Origin: Pyrus communis
Lineage: Eukaryota; Streptophyta; Magnoliopsida; Rosales; Rosaceae
Reading direction: 5' to 3'
DNA length: 64,000 nucleotides
Assembly: GCF_963583255.1 (NCBI RefSeq)
Contig: NC_084807.1
Location: forward strand, 25,488,381 to 25,552,380
The position numbers and the translations under genes are program-made. The number at the start of each line of letters is the position of its first letter. Within the stretch, counting starts at the first letter, position 1. Under the pieces are notes generated by a model. It ran no database searches. It was not told where the DNA came from and saw nothing but the letters and a program-made list of their open reading frames with translations. Below, one piece after another: positions 22,373 to 33,852 of the stretch.

Positions 22373-23200
22373 TCATCTGCTGCCTTTCGGCACTGCTCCG
22401 AGCGGCTTTCCTATCAACTGGCTGCATTGCCTCTTGTACCTTGCGTTGTCCTTCATCGCCATCTTCTTGTACAACTGCAAAATTACATTTGTATTAATTA
22501 GAAGAAAACCGAATTGTTCGTGATTGAAAATGATCGCATAGCGAGAGAAATCACAAACCTTTTTCTCGTTTCGAGGGAGTTGGCACCACATTCGACCCAG
22601 TTGCTTACTCCTTTCACCAAACGAAGAGGACTGCGCAGAACCCCAAGCGGCCATCACAAAAAATGCATATGAAGTACATGGCCTTATAGGGCAACTATGC
22701 CTTCTAAGCACTCTCTCAAACACGTCACACTTTTTCTTCTTTGGCCTCTCCTTCCCACAACGCCTAATCAAACTCCTACCCGAGGACAATGGTATCCGAG
22801 GAAAATAGGTCACTGGCCGCGATATCACCCCACTTCTCAGCCTGGTCACAATGTGACTCTCTCCACTCTTTCTTGTGTCACAAGACTGAGTTACTTCATT
22901 GCCATGATCTTGCACTTCTTGAACATCGTTTGGTGACTTGTACGAAGAAAAACTTGAACTCGCACCAGAATGGTTTTCGGGGAAACATGCATTTGCATCG
23001 AGAGAGTTGAGGATGCTGCAATTCTCGTGATCAGGAGTTTGTTTTTCCTGGACACTGAACTGTACTGAGAACTTCAGATTTCCGGTGTCGCCTCTGACTT
23101 TGATGGTGTCTCCGGTGGGGAAACCGGACAGTTGGAGAGGTGTGGAAGGCATCAGAGTGTTTGGTGATTGAAATGATTGGTCGGAGTTCATGTCTGCCAT
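22373..23200 (-). CDS. HMG-box DNA-binding protein, two exons
   Basis: Exons are 22559..23200 and 22373..22474 (744 bases, 247 residues). The N-terminal about 120 residues are Ser/Asn-rich and low complexity. A basic patch (ERPKKKK) lies before the box. From about residue 173 the sequence fits an HMG box: RPCTSYAFFVMAAW, then FGERSKQLGRMWCQLPRNEK, then YKKMAMKDNARYKRQC. The pattern of aromatic and Trp residues matches the L-shaped three-helix fold. Similar plant proteins are nuclear, but the target is not known. The 84-base intron (22475..22558) contains no stop in frame, so an unspliced message would encode a 275-residue form with 28 extra residues inside the box. The donor is GTTTGT. Confidence 0.8.
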   Translation of the reverse strand: MADMNSDQSFQSPNTLMPSTPLQLSGFPTGDTIKVRGDTGNLKFSVQFSVQEKQTPDHENCSILNSLDANACFPENHSGASSSFSSYKSPNDVQEVQDHGNEVTQSCDTRKSGESHIVTRLRSGVISRPVTYFPRIPLSSGRSLIRRCGKERPKKKKCDVFERVLRRHSCPIRPCTSYAFFVMAAWGSAQSSSFGERSKQLGRMWCQLPRNEKKVCDFSRYAIIFNHEQFGFLLINTNVILQLYKKMAMKDNARYKRQCSQLIGKPLGAVPKGSR

Positions 23201-24097
23201 TGAAAACCAAGTCCAAGGTTGTAGGAAATGAGAGAAGAAGACGAAGATGGAAGTGAATTAATGGTTGTAGATTTTGTTGATGGAGTGTCTAAGTTTTGTT
23301 GCGTGGATGTGAAATGTTGCGCCTTTTGGCAATTTTGGCACCTTCTTGCGTTGCATGATTGATGCAAATGATGTCGTTTCGTCCCATGGCATTTCGGTTT
23401 GTCGTCTTGGATGTGCGAAATTAATCGTGGTTTTATGTTCATCTATTGTTTGTTTATTGTCCATTAAATTTCAATTTTTATTTAAAAGTTGGGGTACTTA
23501 TGATATATTTACAATAAGGGACAAGGGTAAATTAATTACTAATTCGTCATCTATGATATTTGAACTTAAGATTTTTCACATACAAATAAGGAGAAATATT
23601 ATTAGACCGTATTACTAACAACAACAAGCAAGTCTTATCTCACTAAATGTGGGTTGGCTTAATTAGAGATTCGACTTGAAAAACAGAGTGCCGACTATCG
23701 ACTTTACGACGCACTCCCCTCCTCCTTTATCTACTCTAGGGACTGACAACGGAAGATAAATATACACAGGTGGAGCTTATCTTTCACTAGACTAAACCTT
23801 ATACCACTAAACGTATTAATAAGTGATAAAAAAAAATTAAGGTACTTGCTTGTTTGTGAATATTCCCCTTGTCAAGAAGTTGCCGAATCTAAATGGAGTT
23901 GTTTATTGCATACCCAGGTTCAGTGACCTTCCATCTGTATCTAAGTGCAAATTTTCCTCCTCGTTTGATAAATTTAAATGTGTAAAGTTCGAATTTTTCC
24001 ATATAATTTAGATTAATTTAATGTATTATTGTCTATTTTAATAAATAAATAAACATTATTCATACTACACCTTTTGTTATTGGCTTGTTTATATATA
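23201..24097. other. Intergenic DNA, repeat fragments only
   Basis: No gene was recognised. Around 23617-23830 the sequence starts with 'aacaacaacaagcaagtctt' and continues with 'cactaaatgtgggttggct', the style of the 3' end of Au-type plant SINEs. Related fragments occur near 10540 and 16299. Boundaries are unclear. Confidence 0.45.
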
Positions 24098-24302
24098 GGT
24101 AATGCTAGGGAAATTAAATTTGGGGGTAAAATTTGTAAACTAAATAATGTGTCATCAATAGGATTGAACACGTTTATCAACGTTTAAGTAATAAACTAAT
24201 TTGAGATATAAAAAAAAAAAAAAAAGGTAATAAACTAATCATCAACTTTCATATCATTTAGTTTCCAAAATTTAGTCTTATAAAATTACCCTTACATAAT
24301 AC
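24098..24302. mobile_element. MITE, about 205 bp, same family as the copy at 61.1 kb
   Basis: The left end GGTAATGCTAGGGAAATTAA and the complement of the right end (GGGTAATTTTATAAGACTAA) form imperfect terminal inverted repeats. Internal phrases 'aactaaataatgtgtcatc' and 'catttagtttccaaa' recur at 61039..61223. The target duplication is not clear, so the ends are approximate. Confidence 0.55.
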
Positions 24303-24594
24303 ATATATACGTTAGTTGATTATTGATTAACTTGTGATGCATAATCACAATTTAGAATTTTTTTTCATGATAAGTGAGTTGGTAGATGCGGATTTGGAAG
24401 TACCTTCTTCGGCGGAGGTGGAGATGGGAAATCCAGTCTTAAAAATAATGATTACAATTGCGTTTATGAGAAAAAACAAAAAAGAGTCACCAACAAGAGT
24501 GGCTGGTGACATTCGAGCTCAGATTGCTCATCGTTTTTGGAATTTGGAGAAATAAGAACATAACTTGGGTTTTGAAAACACTCAAGTTTGATTT

Positions 24595-25583
24595 TTTTTT
24601 TTTTTTTTTTTTCACAAGTATCATCTAAACTTGAAAGCATGTGTGCAAATACCACCTACACTTTCAATTTTGTATTTTTACCACCTAAACTTTGTTAGAA
24701 TCTACTACCTACCGTTACATTCCATTCATTTTGTTGTTAAAGCATATAACTTGTGGGGGCATTTTCGTCAATCAACTTTCTAAATTTCCTCAAATCACTT
24801 TGGATGAAAGAATATGATAAACCAGCATCCAGAGGAAGGGTCTTTGTTGTAGCAGGATACTAAGGGTTTCCTGGAGAGAAAGGAAAACAACCATGTTTGA
24901 TGAAGCACAAGTTTTGGTATTTATTACATGCCTAATTCCCATAACTTATTTGTTATAGTTGATGAAGCACAAGTTTACCATGGATGATTTATGTTGTTTT
25001 TAAACTTTATGGAATTACAAAAAACATGAATTTATCATTATGACGAAAATACGTTTTTACATGCCACGAAAAACACGAGATAATCATCATTTTCCCCACC
25101 ACACCAAATATTTTACCCCACCCTAAGAAGAGCAGCAACCAAAATTTTGGTTCACAAATTATCTCCTAATCTGCACAGTTGGAGGCTTGACGTTGTTCAT
25201 CAGTTGGCTTGCCATCCCGCAGATAAAATGTTTTTAGGACTATGCAATCATAACCATAGCATACTCAACTAATTTATGCAAAAATATAGTAATTTTTTTA
25301 TAAATTTGGGGGTTTGACTTATGCGTCCACTTTTGGTGCCATATTAACTTGGATAGTTTTATTTGGGAGCTATTTTATTCTAACCATCCCTATGAAATCA
25401 ATTCATGAAAATACCCCCACAAGTGACATGCTTTGATGGCAAAATGGATGGAAAGTAACCGTTGGTGGTAGATTCCAACAACTAAGAGAGTTCTAGTAGT
25501 AAAAAACTACAATTGAAAGTTTATGTGGTATTAACACATATGCTTTTAAGTTCAGATGGTACTTGCGTAAAATTTCCTTTATT
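24595..25583. mobile_element. ~1-kb element with ~170-bp terminal inverted repeats
   Basis: The left arm (about 24613..24781) and the complement of the right arm (about 25395..25566) align throughout. For example the left has ACTTGAAAGCATGTGTGCAA where the right has ACTTAAAAGCATATGTGTTA, and both have CTTGTGGGGG near the inner end. The 600-base interior has no coding sequence. T-runs mark both outer ends. Long inverted repeats and no transposase suggest a non-autonomous Mutator-like element, but no 9-bp target duplication could be defined. Confidence 0.65.
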
Positions 25584-26237
25584 TTTTTTTTTATGAACAA
25601 GAAAATGAGTGAGAGAGAGTTGTGATGGAGAGTGATGTAAACCGCGGAGAAGAAGACAGTGGATCCGGGAATGGAGAAAAGGATGATGGATGACATTCTT
25701 TGCCAGCAAAAGAAAAAATTAATTAATAAATTAATAAATTAAACAAAATTAAACAAAAATAAAACATATGTAGTACAAGCGTACTCACACAGGAGAAACA
25801 CAAATGTAGTACTAGTACTAGTCTACTACCCAGATACAAATTTTATTTTATTTTTTATTTTTGAACAAATGAAAGTATTTACACTAATGAAAAAAAAAAA
25901 GATTTAACTTCATAATAAGTTAACAATAATATGATTCAGATTCATCTTTAACGAGAATCGACATAAAACCTATCACTTATAAGAGTTGAAATTGAGAGAA
26001 ACGAATCTAGCTGAAGCCTGTTTCCCTTGACTTTTGGACCCACTCCACCTCGTTAATTTTGTGAACCCGTTCCACCCTATTTTGTCTTCACAAATTTTCA
26101 AATCCAACCCGTATCCGCCACAAACCACATGAACCCGGCGCCCCGCGAGCCTAAGCCCTGTTTGCCCAGCCCTAGTACAGTCGTACTGGTACTACATTGG
26201 TTACCTAATTTGACGATATCATGTCGACACAATGACA
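25584..26237. other. Upstream region of the Fe-SOD gene
   Basis: Contains a stretch near 26040-26175 ending in GCCCAGCCCTAG whose complement starts CTAGGGCTGGGCAAAC, the style of a hAT-type terminus. The other end was not found. No exon was seen. Confidence 0.45.
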
Positions 26238-26245
26238 TATAAATA
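26238..26245 (+). promoter_or_regulatory. Candidate TATA box of the Fe-SOD gene
   Basis: TATAAATA lies 129 bases upstream of the proposed start codon, with a second near-copy (TATAAATAA) about 13 bases downstream. The spacing fits a leader of about 80-100 bases. There is no experimental support. Confidence 0.45.
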
Positions 26246-26373
26246 CCCCTATAAATAATGACGAAGCAGAAAATAGGCCCGATAAAGTTGCCCTCCGGAA
26301 ATAAATATTACTGTTCAGTCTTATCACCTGCTAAAATTCCTAAGCTTTATCAAGAGTTTTCAACTTTTTGGAC

Positions 26374-28756
26374 ATGTTAGCACCGGTTGCAGTTGCAGCG
26401 GCAGTAACAACAGCGCTAGCCACGCCTAGTTCGCTAACCTGCGCACTGGGTCCGTCATGGCAAGGTCATTACCCTCTTCCCCGCTCCATCTCTTCCTCCG
26501 TGTGCAGATGGGTTTCCACTAAGTTTATCAGTTAATCTAAATTTACAGGGCTCCATGGAAGTCTGGGACCAGCTCGAAGATTGCAATGGCCAAAGAAACA
26601 GGTTTGCCTATTTCGATTTTAATCATTTGAACTGTTTATCTTTTAAAACATCGTTCGGGATAATTCTTACACAAATTAGACAAATCCAAAACCATTAAGA
26701 TATTTATTTGTATTGTAGCGAAGAAAATGGACAATACATTGATGAATACGATTCTATATAAATCCTAAACTCTTAATCCAACGGTCAAATTTTTTAAGTT
26801 GGCTTACTTTTGACAGACATAATCTTTAAAGAAAGAACTAAAACATAAACGTAGAAAAAATTGTGTAGAAAAAGTTGTGTCGCGAATCCGCCACTATATT
26901 GTTTATTATTTGTATTTAATTTGGAATTTTAATGCTGTCAAAGCAGAGACAATGCAGAAGGAAAGTCTACGCCATTGATATTAGGGCACAATTTGAGCTG
27001 AAGCCTCCTCCATATCCACTGGTAAGTAAGATTTTTCTTCGCATATGAAATTAGAATCAAAAGCTCATTTCAGTAGCTAATTACTGTTTTACCGTTGCCT
27101 TTTGATCCATTTTCCATGAAGTTTCAACATTTCATGAAAATTCAGGTGCTTGTATAAGAAACTATACATTGAGTGAGCTATATGTTGAGAATTCTAACTA
27201 GTTTTGCTGGAAATGAACCATAAAATTCGGGTGCTTGTTCGCTTTGTATGAAAATGCCGAGCCAATGTTTAAAACTCGACACTTTGTTTGATTGTCAATT
27301 TGAGCAGGATGCATTGGAGCCACATATGAGCAAGGAGACGTTAGAATACCACTGGGGGAAGCACCATAGAGGTTATGTGGATAACCTAAACAAGATGATA
27401 GCGGGAACTGAACTAGATGAATTGTCGTTGGAGGACATCATACTTGCTACATACAACAAGGGGGATCTGCTCCCCCCTTTCAACCAGGCAGCGCAGGTAT
27501 GCTGGCCGTGAGATGATTTTTTATCACGATTTTGAATTGTTTGAGTTGATAATATTCTGGGGTGCGTGGGGAAGTGTATCTCAATCTGAAATTATACATT
27601 TGTGTTGAAATTAAGCTTATGTTTGATATTGGTGAATTTACGGCTATTTAATGTTAAAGTAAATACTGATTACATCCACCTGATGTGTCTTTGACAATTT
27701 GTTTCAAGCGTATTGTGTTTAGCTGTGTATCAATACCATTATGTTAACTGCCTGCTCCTTTTTTTACCTGTTTGCAGACCTGGAACCATGACTTCTTCTG
27801 GGAATCCATGAAACCAGGTGGCGGGGGAGAACCTTCCGGGGAACTTCTAGAACTAATTAAAAGAGACTTCGGTTCTTATGAGAGATTGATTGACGACTTA
27901 AGGTCAGCTGCAAGTACACAGTTTGGCTCTGGCTGGGCTTGGCTTGCATGTTAGTAGTTGCCTACCCACAACACTTCATATTATTTGCTTGAAGATTGAT
28001 ATTCCTCTGATGCCGAATTTTGCATACCAGATAAAGCGAATAGACTTGATGTTGGAAACGCAGTAAATCCTAAGCCATCTGATGAAGACAAGAAGCTTGT
28101 AGTGGTGAAGAGTCCTAATGCCGTTAACCCCCTTATTTGGGATTATTCCGTGAGTATTATGACTGGCCCAGTTCTTCCTGTATCATTTTTCATGTAAAGA
28201 TAGTCTAAACGAAATCATACCAATCACATTAAGCTTTTTCTTTCTCATGTGTAATGAGTTTTCTTATCGATTTTATGCAGCCGCTCCTTACTATCGATGT
28301 TTGGGAGGTATTTAACATTTACCATGTTTCTTCCTATTTGAAAATAGTTATATTGATCAGTTCTTTTGGGAAAAGCCATTACTAACGGATTTGAATTTGC
28401 TTTTGTTTCAACAGCATTCTTACTACCTCGATTTTCAGGTGAGTCTCTGTTTATTGAACATTTGAACTTTCATCTTATGATTCGGGCCTATGCATTCTGT
28501 CTAATACCAATTCATCTAACAACCACATCTTTGATTCTTCCCTCAGAACCGGCGAGCAGATTACATATCAGTCTTCCTGGAGAAACTCGTATCATGGGAA
28601 GCAGTCAGTTCTAGGCTTGAAATAGCAAAGGCTCGAGCTACTGAAAGAGAGGAAGAAGAAGAGAGGAAGAAAAGAGAGGAGGAGGAGAAGACATCAGACG
28701 GCGAAGTTCCAGAGATTTATGTGGACAACAAGAGTGATGACTCAGAGACCGAATGA
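26374..28756 (+). CDS. FSD2: Plastid iron superoxide dismutase, FSD2-like, nine exons
   Basis: Converts superoxide to hydrogen peroxide and oxygen; FSD2 relatives sit at plastid nucleoids with the plastid-encoded RNA polymerase (known there as PAP9). Exons are 26374..26464, 26549..26601, 26947..27021, 27308..27496, 27778..27949, 28031..28149, 28281..28307, 28415..28438 and 28547..28756 (960 bases, 319 residues). The Ala/Ser/Arg-rich N-terminus looks like a transit peptide. Metal ligands are His88 (EYHWGKHH), His140 (TWNHDFFWE), Asp239 and His243 (DVWEHSYY). The acidic Glu/Arg-rich C-terminal tail after [13 protein letters not shown] separates FSD2 types from FSD1. The exon 1 donor (CAAG|GTCATT) is weak, so the first intron is the least certain part. 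Exons 7 and 8 are microexons of 27 and 24 bases. Confidence 0.93.
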
Positions 28757-31235
28757 GTTCAGTTTATTTGCAGTTAAGACAACCCGGAAGCAATTTTGGG
28801 CTCGTTGCCTTCTATATTGCACCGAATGTGAGGTCATTTGAGTTTAGGCGGCGCCATGTACTAAATTTTGCGGTATCCATAAGTAATGAGCAGATAGAAC
28901 TTAGGCATATGACATGTAGATTTCTCTGTGGTTTCCAACAATGTATAGAGCTGTTCATGTACATTTTCTTCTCTCTGTAAACTAACTACATCTTGTATCC
29001 ACCTTGACGGATAAGAGAGTATCCGGAGGAGAGATTTTGTCAATGCTTGGTGGTCCGAAGATCTCCCAGAACCGAAGTGTCTCATCTCCGGGCTCTGCAC
29101 CGAAAATCAATCAAAAGAAACCAAGTTAGATGCTTTTGAAGATATATATGTTACTTCAACATTCAAATTTAAGTAAAACTAACCCCCCCCCCCTAAGAAA
29201 GCAATGTAAATTCGTACATTGAAATTCAAAATTCGGTTCGGTGTTGTTCTGTTGATCAACACACAACGACAATAATCAAACGTGAAACAAAGTTTAATTT
29301 TTATTACAGAAATTAAATTGCTTGTTTGGAAACCTAAATAACCTCGAAAAGCTAAAACATCTTGTACATCAAGTCAAAGTTGTAAATTTGAACCAAGCCG
29401 TCGTTCTTTTTCCGGAAAGGTATCATGAGCCCAAATTTGAGCTCTGACGCCAAATTTAAAAATTTCCATTGCGTCCCTTAGTTTTCTTTTGCTCCATTTG
29501 GTCTTTAATCCATTCAGCCATTTGTTCTACATGAGGTAATGATACTGTTTTGAGGGCGAGTGTGGAGTACCAATCCGATTGGAGTTCCTGCATTTTTCGA
29601 TAATTTTTGTTGCTTGCGAATTGGTAATGCAGAGAATAAACACATTCCTTTTACTTGGCAATAAATAAGAAGCTGAAGATGAAGAAGGAAGAAGATGCAA
29701 AAGAAAATACCTTTGATTACAGAAACGACATCTCCCGCCAAATGGATTTATACAAGGGAGGAAATCCAGCCGTTGCTTCTGTTGAGAAGACTGGGGCCCA
29801 CCTGGGTTTGAATGGGGTCTCCGACTTTCTGGCGTAGGTCTGTCAATCACCCCTGTAACGTGTGTTAATCACACTTGTTATTGTCCTCATGAATATCATA
29901 TCACCCTTTATCGGAACTTCTGGCGATTAATTTAATAGAAGAACGAATATGGGAGAAAAATGTAAGTTTAGGTATGTAAGTGAGACGAAAATCTTTTTCG
30001 GTGAAGATGAATTTTATAATACTTGATGAAAGTAAAGTGAAAGTAATGTACCCATATTTTTAGGACAAATTCTTCTTTCATGGTACGTATATTGAATGGT
30101 CTGAAAAATCAACGGTTAGAATTTGAATGTAGAGATTTAATAGATTTTTGCAACAATTAGATCTTGCAAAAAATATGAACCACTGAGTGGTACGTACCAG
30201 TACAACCGAACCCGTTTCTTACCGTCCATTGATATCTCGTGGCTTGCTCGGAATTTCACTTTTGTCTCTAAATTTTTTCTTGCATTTCCGTTATTATAGT
30301 TTCGTTTTGTTTTCACTTTAGTTCCATTTGTAACTAAGTTAATTTTTTAATTCATTTTTATGCACATCTTCTCATTAGAAACTACATTATTCCAAGGACA
30401 AAAATAAAAGAAAAAGCACATAGCTTTAGCCAAATTAAAAAGCTCACACCTTTTTTTATGAGAGAGTCCTAATTTCCCCAATTTTGGCCTGGCATGAGGA
30501 AGAAGTGCCTGTCAACTTAGCCAGGAAGCCTGCCTGGCCAAATAGGAGTTTCCTCACTCAGAACACAGATTGGAATTCGTCTCTCTAGGTAGAGCAGGCA
30601 AGTCATCCTTGGCTACCAAACAAGGCTCTTACTCTCATGTGAGACCTCTCTCCCTCTTCTTACTTGCCACGCCATGGTCGACTGTTAACTAACCGTTTGT
30701 AGGCTCAAATCTCGTGGAGATTTCGTAAACCTGCTACAATGCTGAGATGGGGATGTAAAGATTAGATTTTGAACTCGCTATTTATAGCCTGTAAAAGGAA
30801 CAAAAATAATTTCAGTGCCAAAATTAATTTTTGTGATGTCCTTTATGTGTGTGTTTGCACCATTTGGCTGACACCAAGGAATATATTCTTTGGAGAAAAA
30901 GGGAGGACCATGGAGGTCAATCTGCCAGCCAACTCGATCCTGTAAGAAAAGCAATTTGTTCTTGCCTAAATGAGGCTCATTGCCAGTTGCCATTTTATTA
31001 AGGCCAAGGGAGTGTTATGGTGCTTTTGGCTTTTGGCGTTTTGACAGCAAAAAGCATCTTTGAGGTGCTTTTGTGATTGAGATATGATTCCACGTATTAG
31101 GCAACATCACTTATTTGAAATCCCACATGTTGAGAAAAATTCAATGCCTTGGCCACTAACCAAGATTTGTTCTTGTTGACTGGCTGTTTAGGCCTCATCA
31201 CTTCATCCATTTGGTTAAAGGGTTTTTGCTTTGAT

Positions 31236-31238
<3 letters not shown>
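28757..31238. other. Long intergenic region, no gene recognised
   Basis: The first about 250 bases are the 3' region of the Fe-SOD gene. After that only short non-conserved open frames occur, with no domain, splice pattern or family resemblance. A C-run interrupts the sequence at about 29185. Confidence 0.5.
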
Positions 31239-31306
<68 letters not shown>

Positions 31307-31309
31307 TAA
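31239..31309. repeat. (TA)n microsatellite with TATG interruptions
   Basis: About 70 bases of TA dinucleotides with a few GTATG interruptions near the 3' end. Likely length-polymorphic. Confidence 0.9.
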
Positions 31310-32141
31310 TTGCTTTTAGGGTTTGTGTATAAACACTTTCTATATTTGGAATTGTTTTCAGAATGATTGAAAACGATTTTGATGAAAGTTTTTTAGTTCG
31401 AAAAACAGTTCTTGTAAGACGCATGTGCGCTGTGGAATCCACGCCCTGCAACTACGTTAGCAATTATCTGGGACTATTGGGGCAACCGCGCGTGTGCTGG
31501 AAGTACCTGAAGAGCTGCACATAAGTTTTCACGTGGATGGACCTCATTTCCCACTCAAACCCCAACTGGTTTCACCATGGTAATGCTATACAGTCTTCAA
31601 TTGTTGGAAAAACATTTTAGGGCCTCGGGCAATCCCTCTACTACAGGAACTGGCTATCTGCCCCATTGAAGGCCACCAAGTCTTTAAACTTAATGACATA
31701 TGGTGGTGGTAGGGATAATTTTTAGGACACCATTGACGATGCTCTTACCTTTTCTAGAATAATACTTTTATGATATGTCCATTATATTTGTTGTACCATA
31801 ATTCGGCCTTGTTACTTGTCCATTTTGTACATCAACAATATTTACATGTTGGTTAACTATAATAATTATTGACAACGTTGCATTGCTCTTCACTTCTCCT
31901 AAATGATTTTTCAGGTTAGAATCTTTCAATTTTTTTAAATGATTTGTTTTGAAAAAAAAAAAAAAAAACAACATTAAATTATCAAGACAATTTTAGTGCA
32001 TGAGCTCGCATGTCGACTTGAAAACCTAATGTTTTGAATCTAAAATAAAATGAAAACTAACGAAAAGTAAAAAAATAAAATAAAAATAATAATAATAAAA
32101 ACTTTAGTTTTAATGAAAAATGACAAATAAAGGTGTGGTAA
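31310..32141. other. Intergenic DNA before the Cassandra array
   Basis: No gene or clear element was recognised. A-runs occur at about 31952-31968 and an A/T-rich simple stretch at 32040-32100. Confidence 0.5.
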
Positions 32142-33852
32142 ATAGTTGTGACATCCCACATCGCCCAGGGGAGTGATCCTTAAATGTATATTCCAATCCC
32201 TACCTAGAACGAGGCCTTTTGGGAGCTCACTGGCTTCGGGTTCCGTAGGAACTCCGAAGTTAAGCGAGAAAGGGGCTAGAGCAATCCCATGATGGGTGAC
32301 CCACTGGGAAGTTGCTCGTGAGTTCCCAAAAACAAAACCGTGAGGGAATGGTAAGCCCAAAGCGGACAATATCGTGCTACGGTGGTGGAGCGGGCCCGGG
32401 AAGTAATCCGCCCCGGGCCGGGATGTGACAAATTGGTATCAGAGCCTAACCCTGGTCGCGTGTGTGCCGACGAGGACGTCGGGCCCCTAAGGGGGGTGGA
32501 TTGTGACATCCCACATCGCCCAGGGGAGTGATCCTTAAATGTATATTCCAATCCCTACCTAGAACGAGGCCTTTTGGGAGCTCACTGGCTTCGGGTTCCG
32601 TAGGAACTCCGAAGTTAAGCGAGAAAGGGGCTAGAGCAATCCCATGATGGGTGACCCACTGGGAAGTTGCTCGTGAGTTCCCAAAAACAAAACCGTGAGG
32701 GAATGGTAAGCCCAAAGCGGACAATATCGTGCTACGGTGGTGGAGCGGGACCGGGAAGTGATCCGCCCCGGGCCGGGATGTGACAATTTGGTATCAGAGC
32801 CTAACCCTGGTCGTGGTGTGCCAATGAGGACGTTGGGCCCCTAAGGGGGGTGGATTATGACATCCCACATCGCCCAGGGGAATGATCCTTATATGTATAT
32901 TCTCATCTCTACCTAACACGAGGCCTTTTGGGAGCTCACTGGCTTCGGGTTCCGTAGGAACTCCGAAGTTAAGCGAGAAGGGGGCTAGAGCAATCCCATG
33001 ATGGGTGACCCACTGGGAAGTTGCTCGTGAGTTCCCAAAAACAAAACCGTGAGGGAATGGTAAGCCCAAAGCGGACAATATCGTGCTACGGTGGTGGAGC
33101 GGGACCGGGAAGTGATCCGCCCCGGGCCGGGATGTGACAATTGGTATCAGAGCCTAACCCAGGTCGTGGTGTGCCGACGAGGACGTCGAGCCCCTAAAGG
33201 GGGTGGATTGAGACATCCCACATCGCCCAGGGGAGTGATCATTAAATGGATATTCTCATCCCTACCTAGCACGAGGCCTTTTGGGAGCTCACTGGCTTCG
33301 GGTTCCGTAGGAACTCCGAAGTTAAGCGAGAAGGGGGCTAGAGCAATCCCATGATGGGTGACCCACTGGGAAGTTGTTCGTGAGTTCCCAAAAACAAAAC
33401 CGTGAGGGAATGGTAAGCCCAAAGCGGACAATATCGTGCTACGGTGGTGGAGCGGGCCCGGGAAGTGGTCCGCCCAGGGCCGGGATGTGACAATTTGGTA
33501 TCAGAGCCTAACCCTGGTCGCGTGTGTGCCGACGAGGACGTCGGGCCCCTAAGGGGGGTGGATTGTGACATCCCACATCGCCCAGGGGAGTGATCCTTAA
33601 ATGTATATTCCAATCCCTACCTAGAACGAGGCCTTTTGGGAGCTCACTGGCTTCGGGTTCCGTAGGAACTCCGAAGTTAAGCGAGAAAGGGACTAGAGCA
33701 ATCCCATGATGGGTGACCCACTGGGAAGTTGCTCGTGAGTTCCCAAAAACAAAACCGTGAGGGAATGGTAAGCCCAAAGCGGACAATATCGTGCTACGGT
33801 GGTGGAGCGGGCCCGGGAAGTAATCCGCCCCGGGCCGGGATGTGACAATAGT
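32142..33852 (+). mobile_element. Tandem Cassandra TRIM array: five LTRs, four internal domains, one target duplication
   Basis: The whole array, 32147..33847, is flanked by the single 5-bp duplication ATAGT (32142..32146 and 33848..33852). LTRs of 284 bases each lie at 32147..32430, 32502..32785, 32856..33139, 33209..33492 and 33564..33847. Between them are internal domains of 69-71 bases with the primer-binding site TTGGTATCAGAGC and a polypurine tract (AAGGGGGGTGGAT). All are plus-oriented with a period of about 354 bases. Each LTR begins TGTGACATCCC (slightly mutated in the third and fourth) and ends GGGATGTGACA, and contains the 5S-rRNA-derived block (GAACTCCGAAGTTAAGCG, then GATGGGTGACCCACTGGGAA). 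The outermost LTRs differ at one visible base, while the third and fourth are clearly more divergent. No protein is encoded, as expected for a TRIM. Confidence 0.95.

Noticed and set aside
24334..24555. A 73-codon plus-strand open frame (VDADLEVPSSAEVEMG...)
   Set aside because: There are no partner exons or recognised domain, and it lies between two repeat elements.
32249..32330. A genuine 5S rRNA gene
   Set aside because: Only the A-box to C-box part resembles 5S rRNA. The 5' half is replaced by LTR sequence, and the LTR ends, primer-binding site and target duplication show it is Cassandra.
32040..33786. Repeated minus-strand open frames of 90-110 codons beginning MSALGLPFPHG in every Cassandra LTR (also at 9408..9707)
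   Set aside because: They are antisense to the LTR and its 5S-like block. They repeat because the LTR repeats, and Cassandra encodes no protein.
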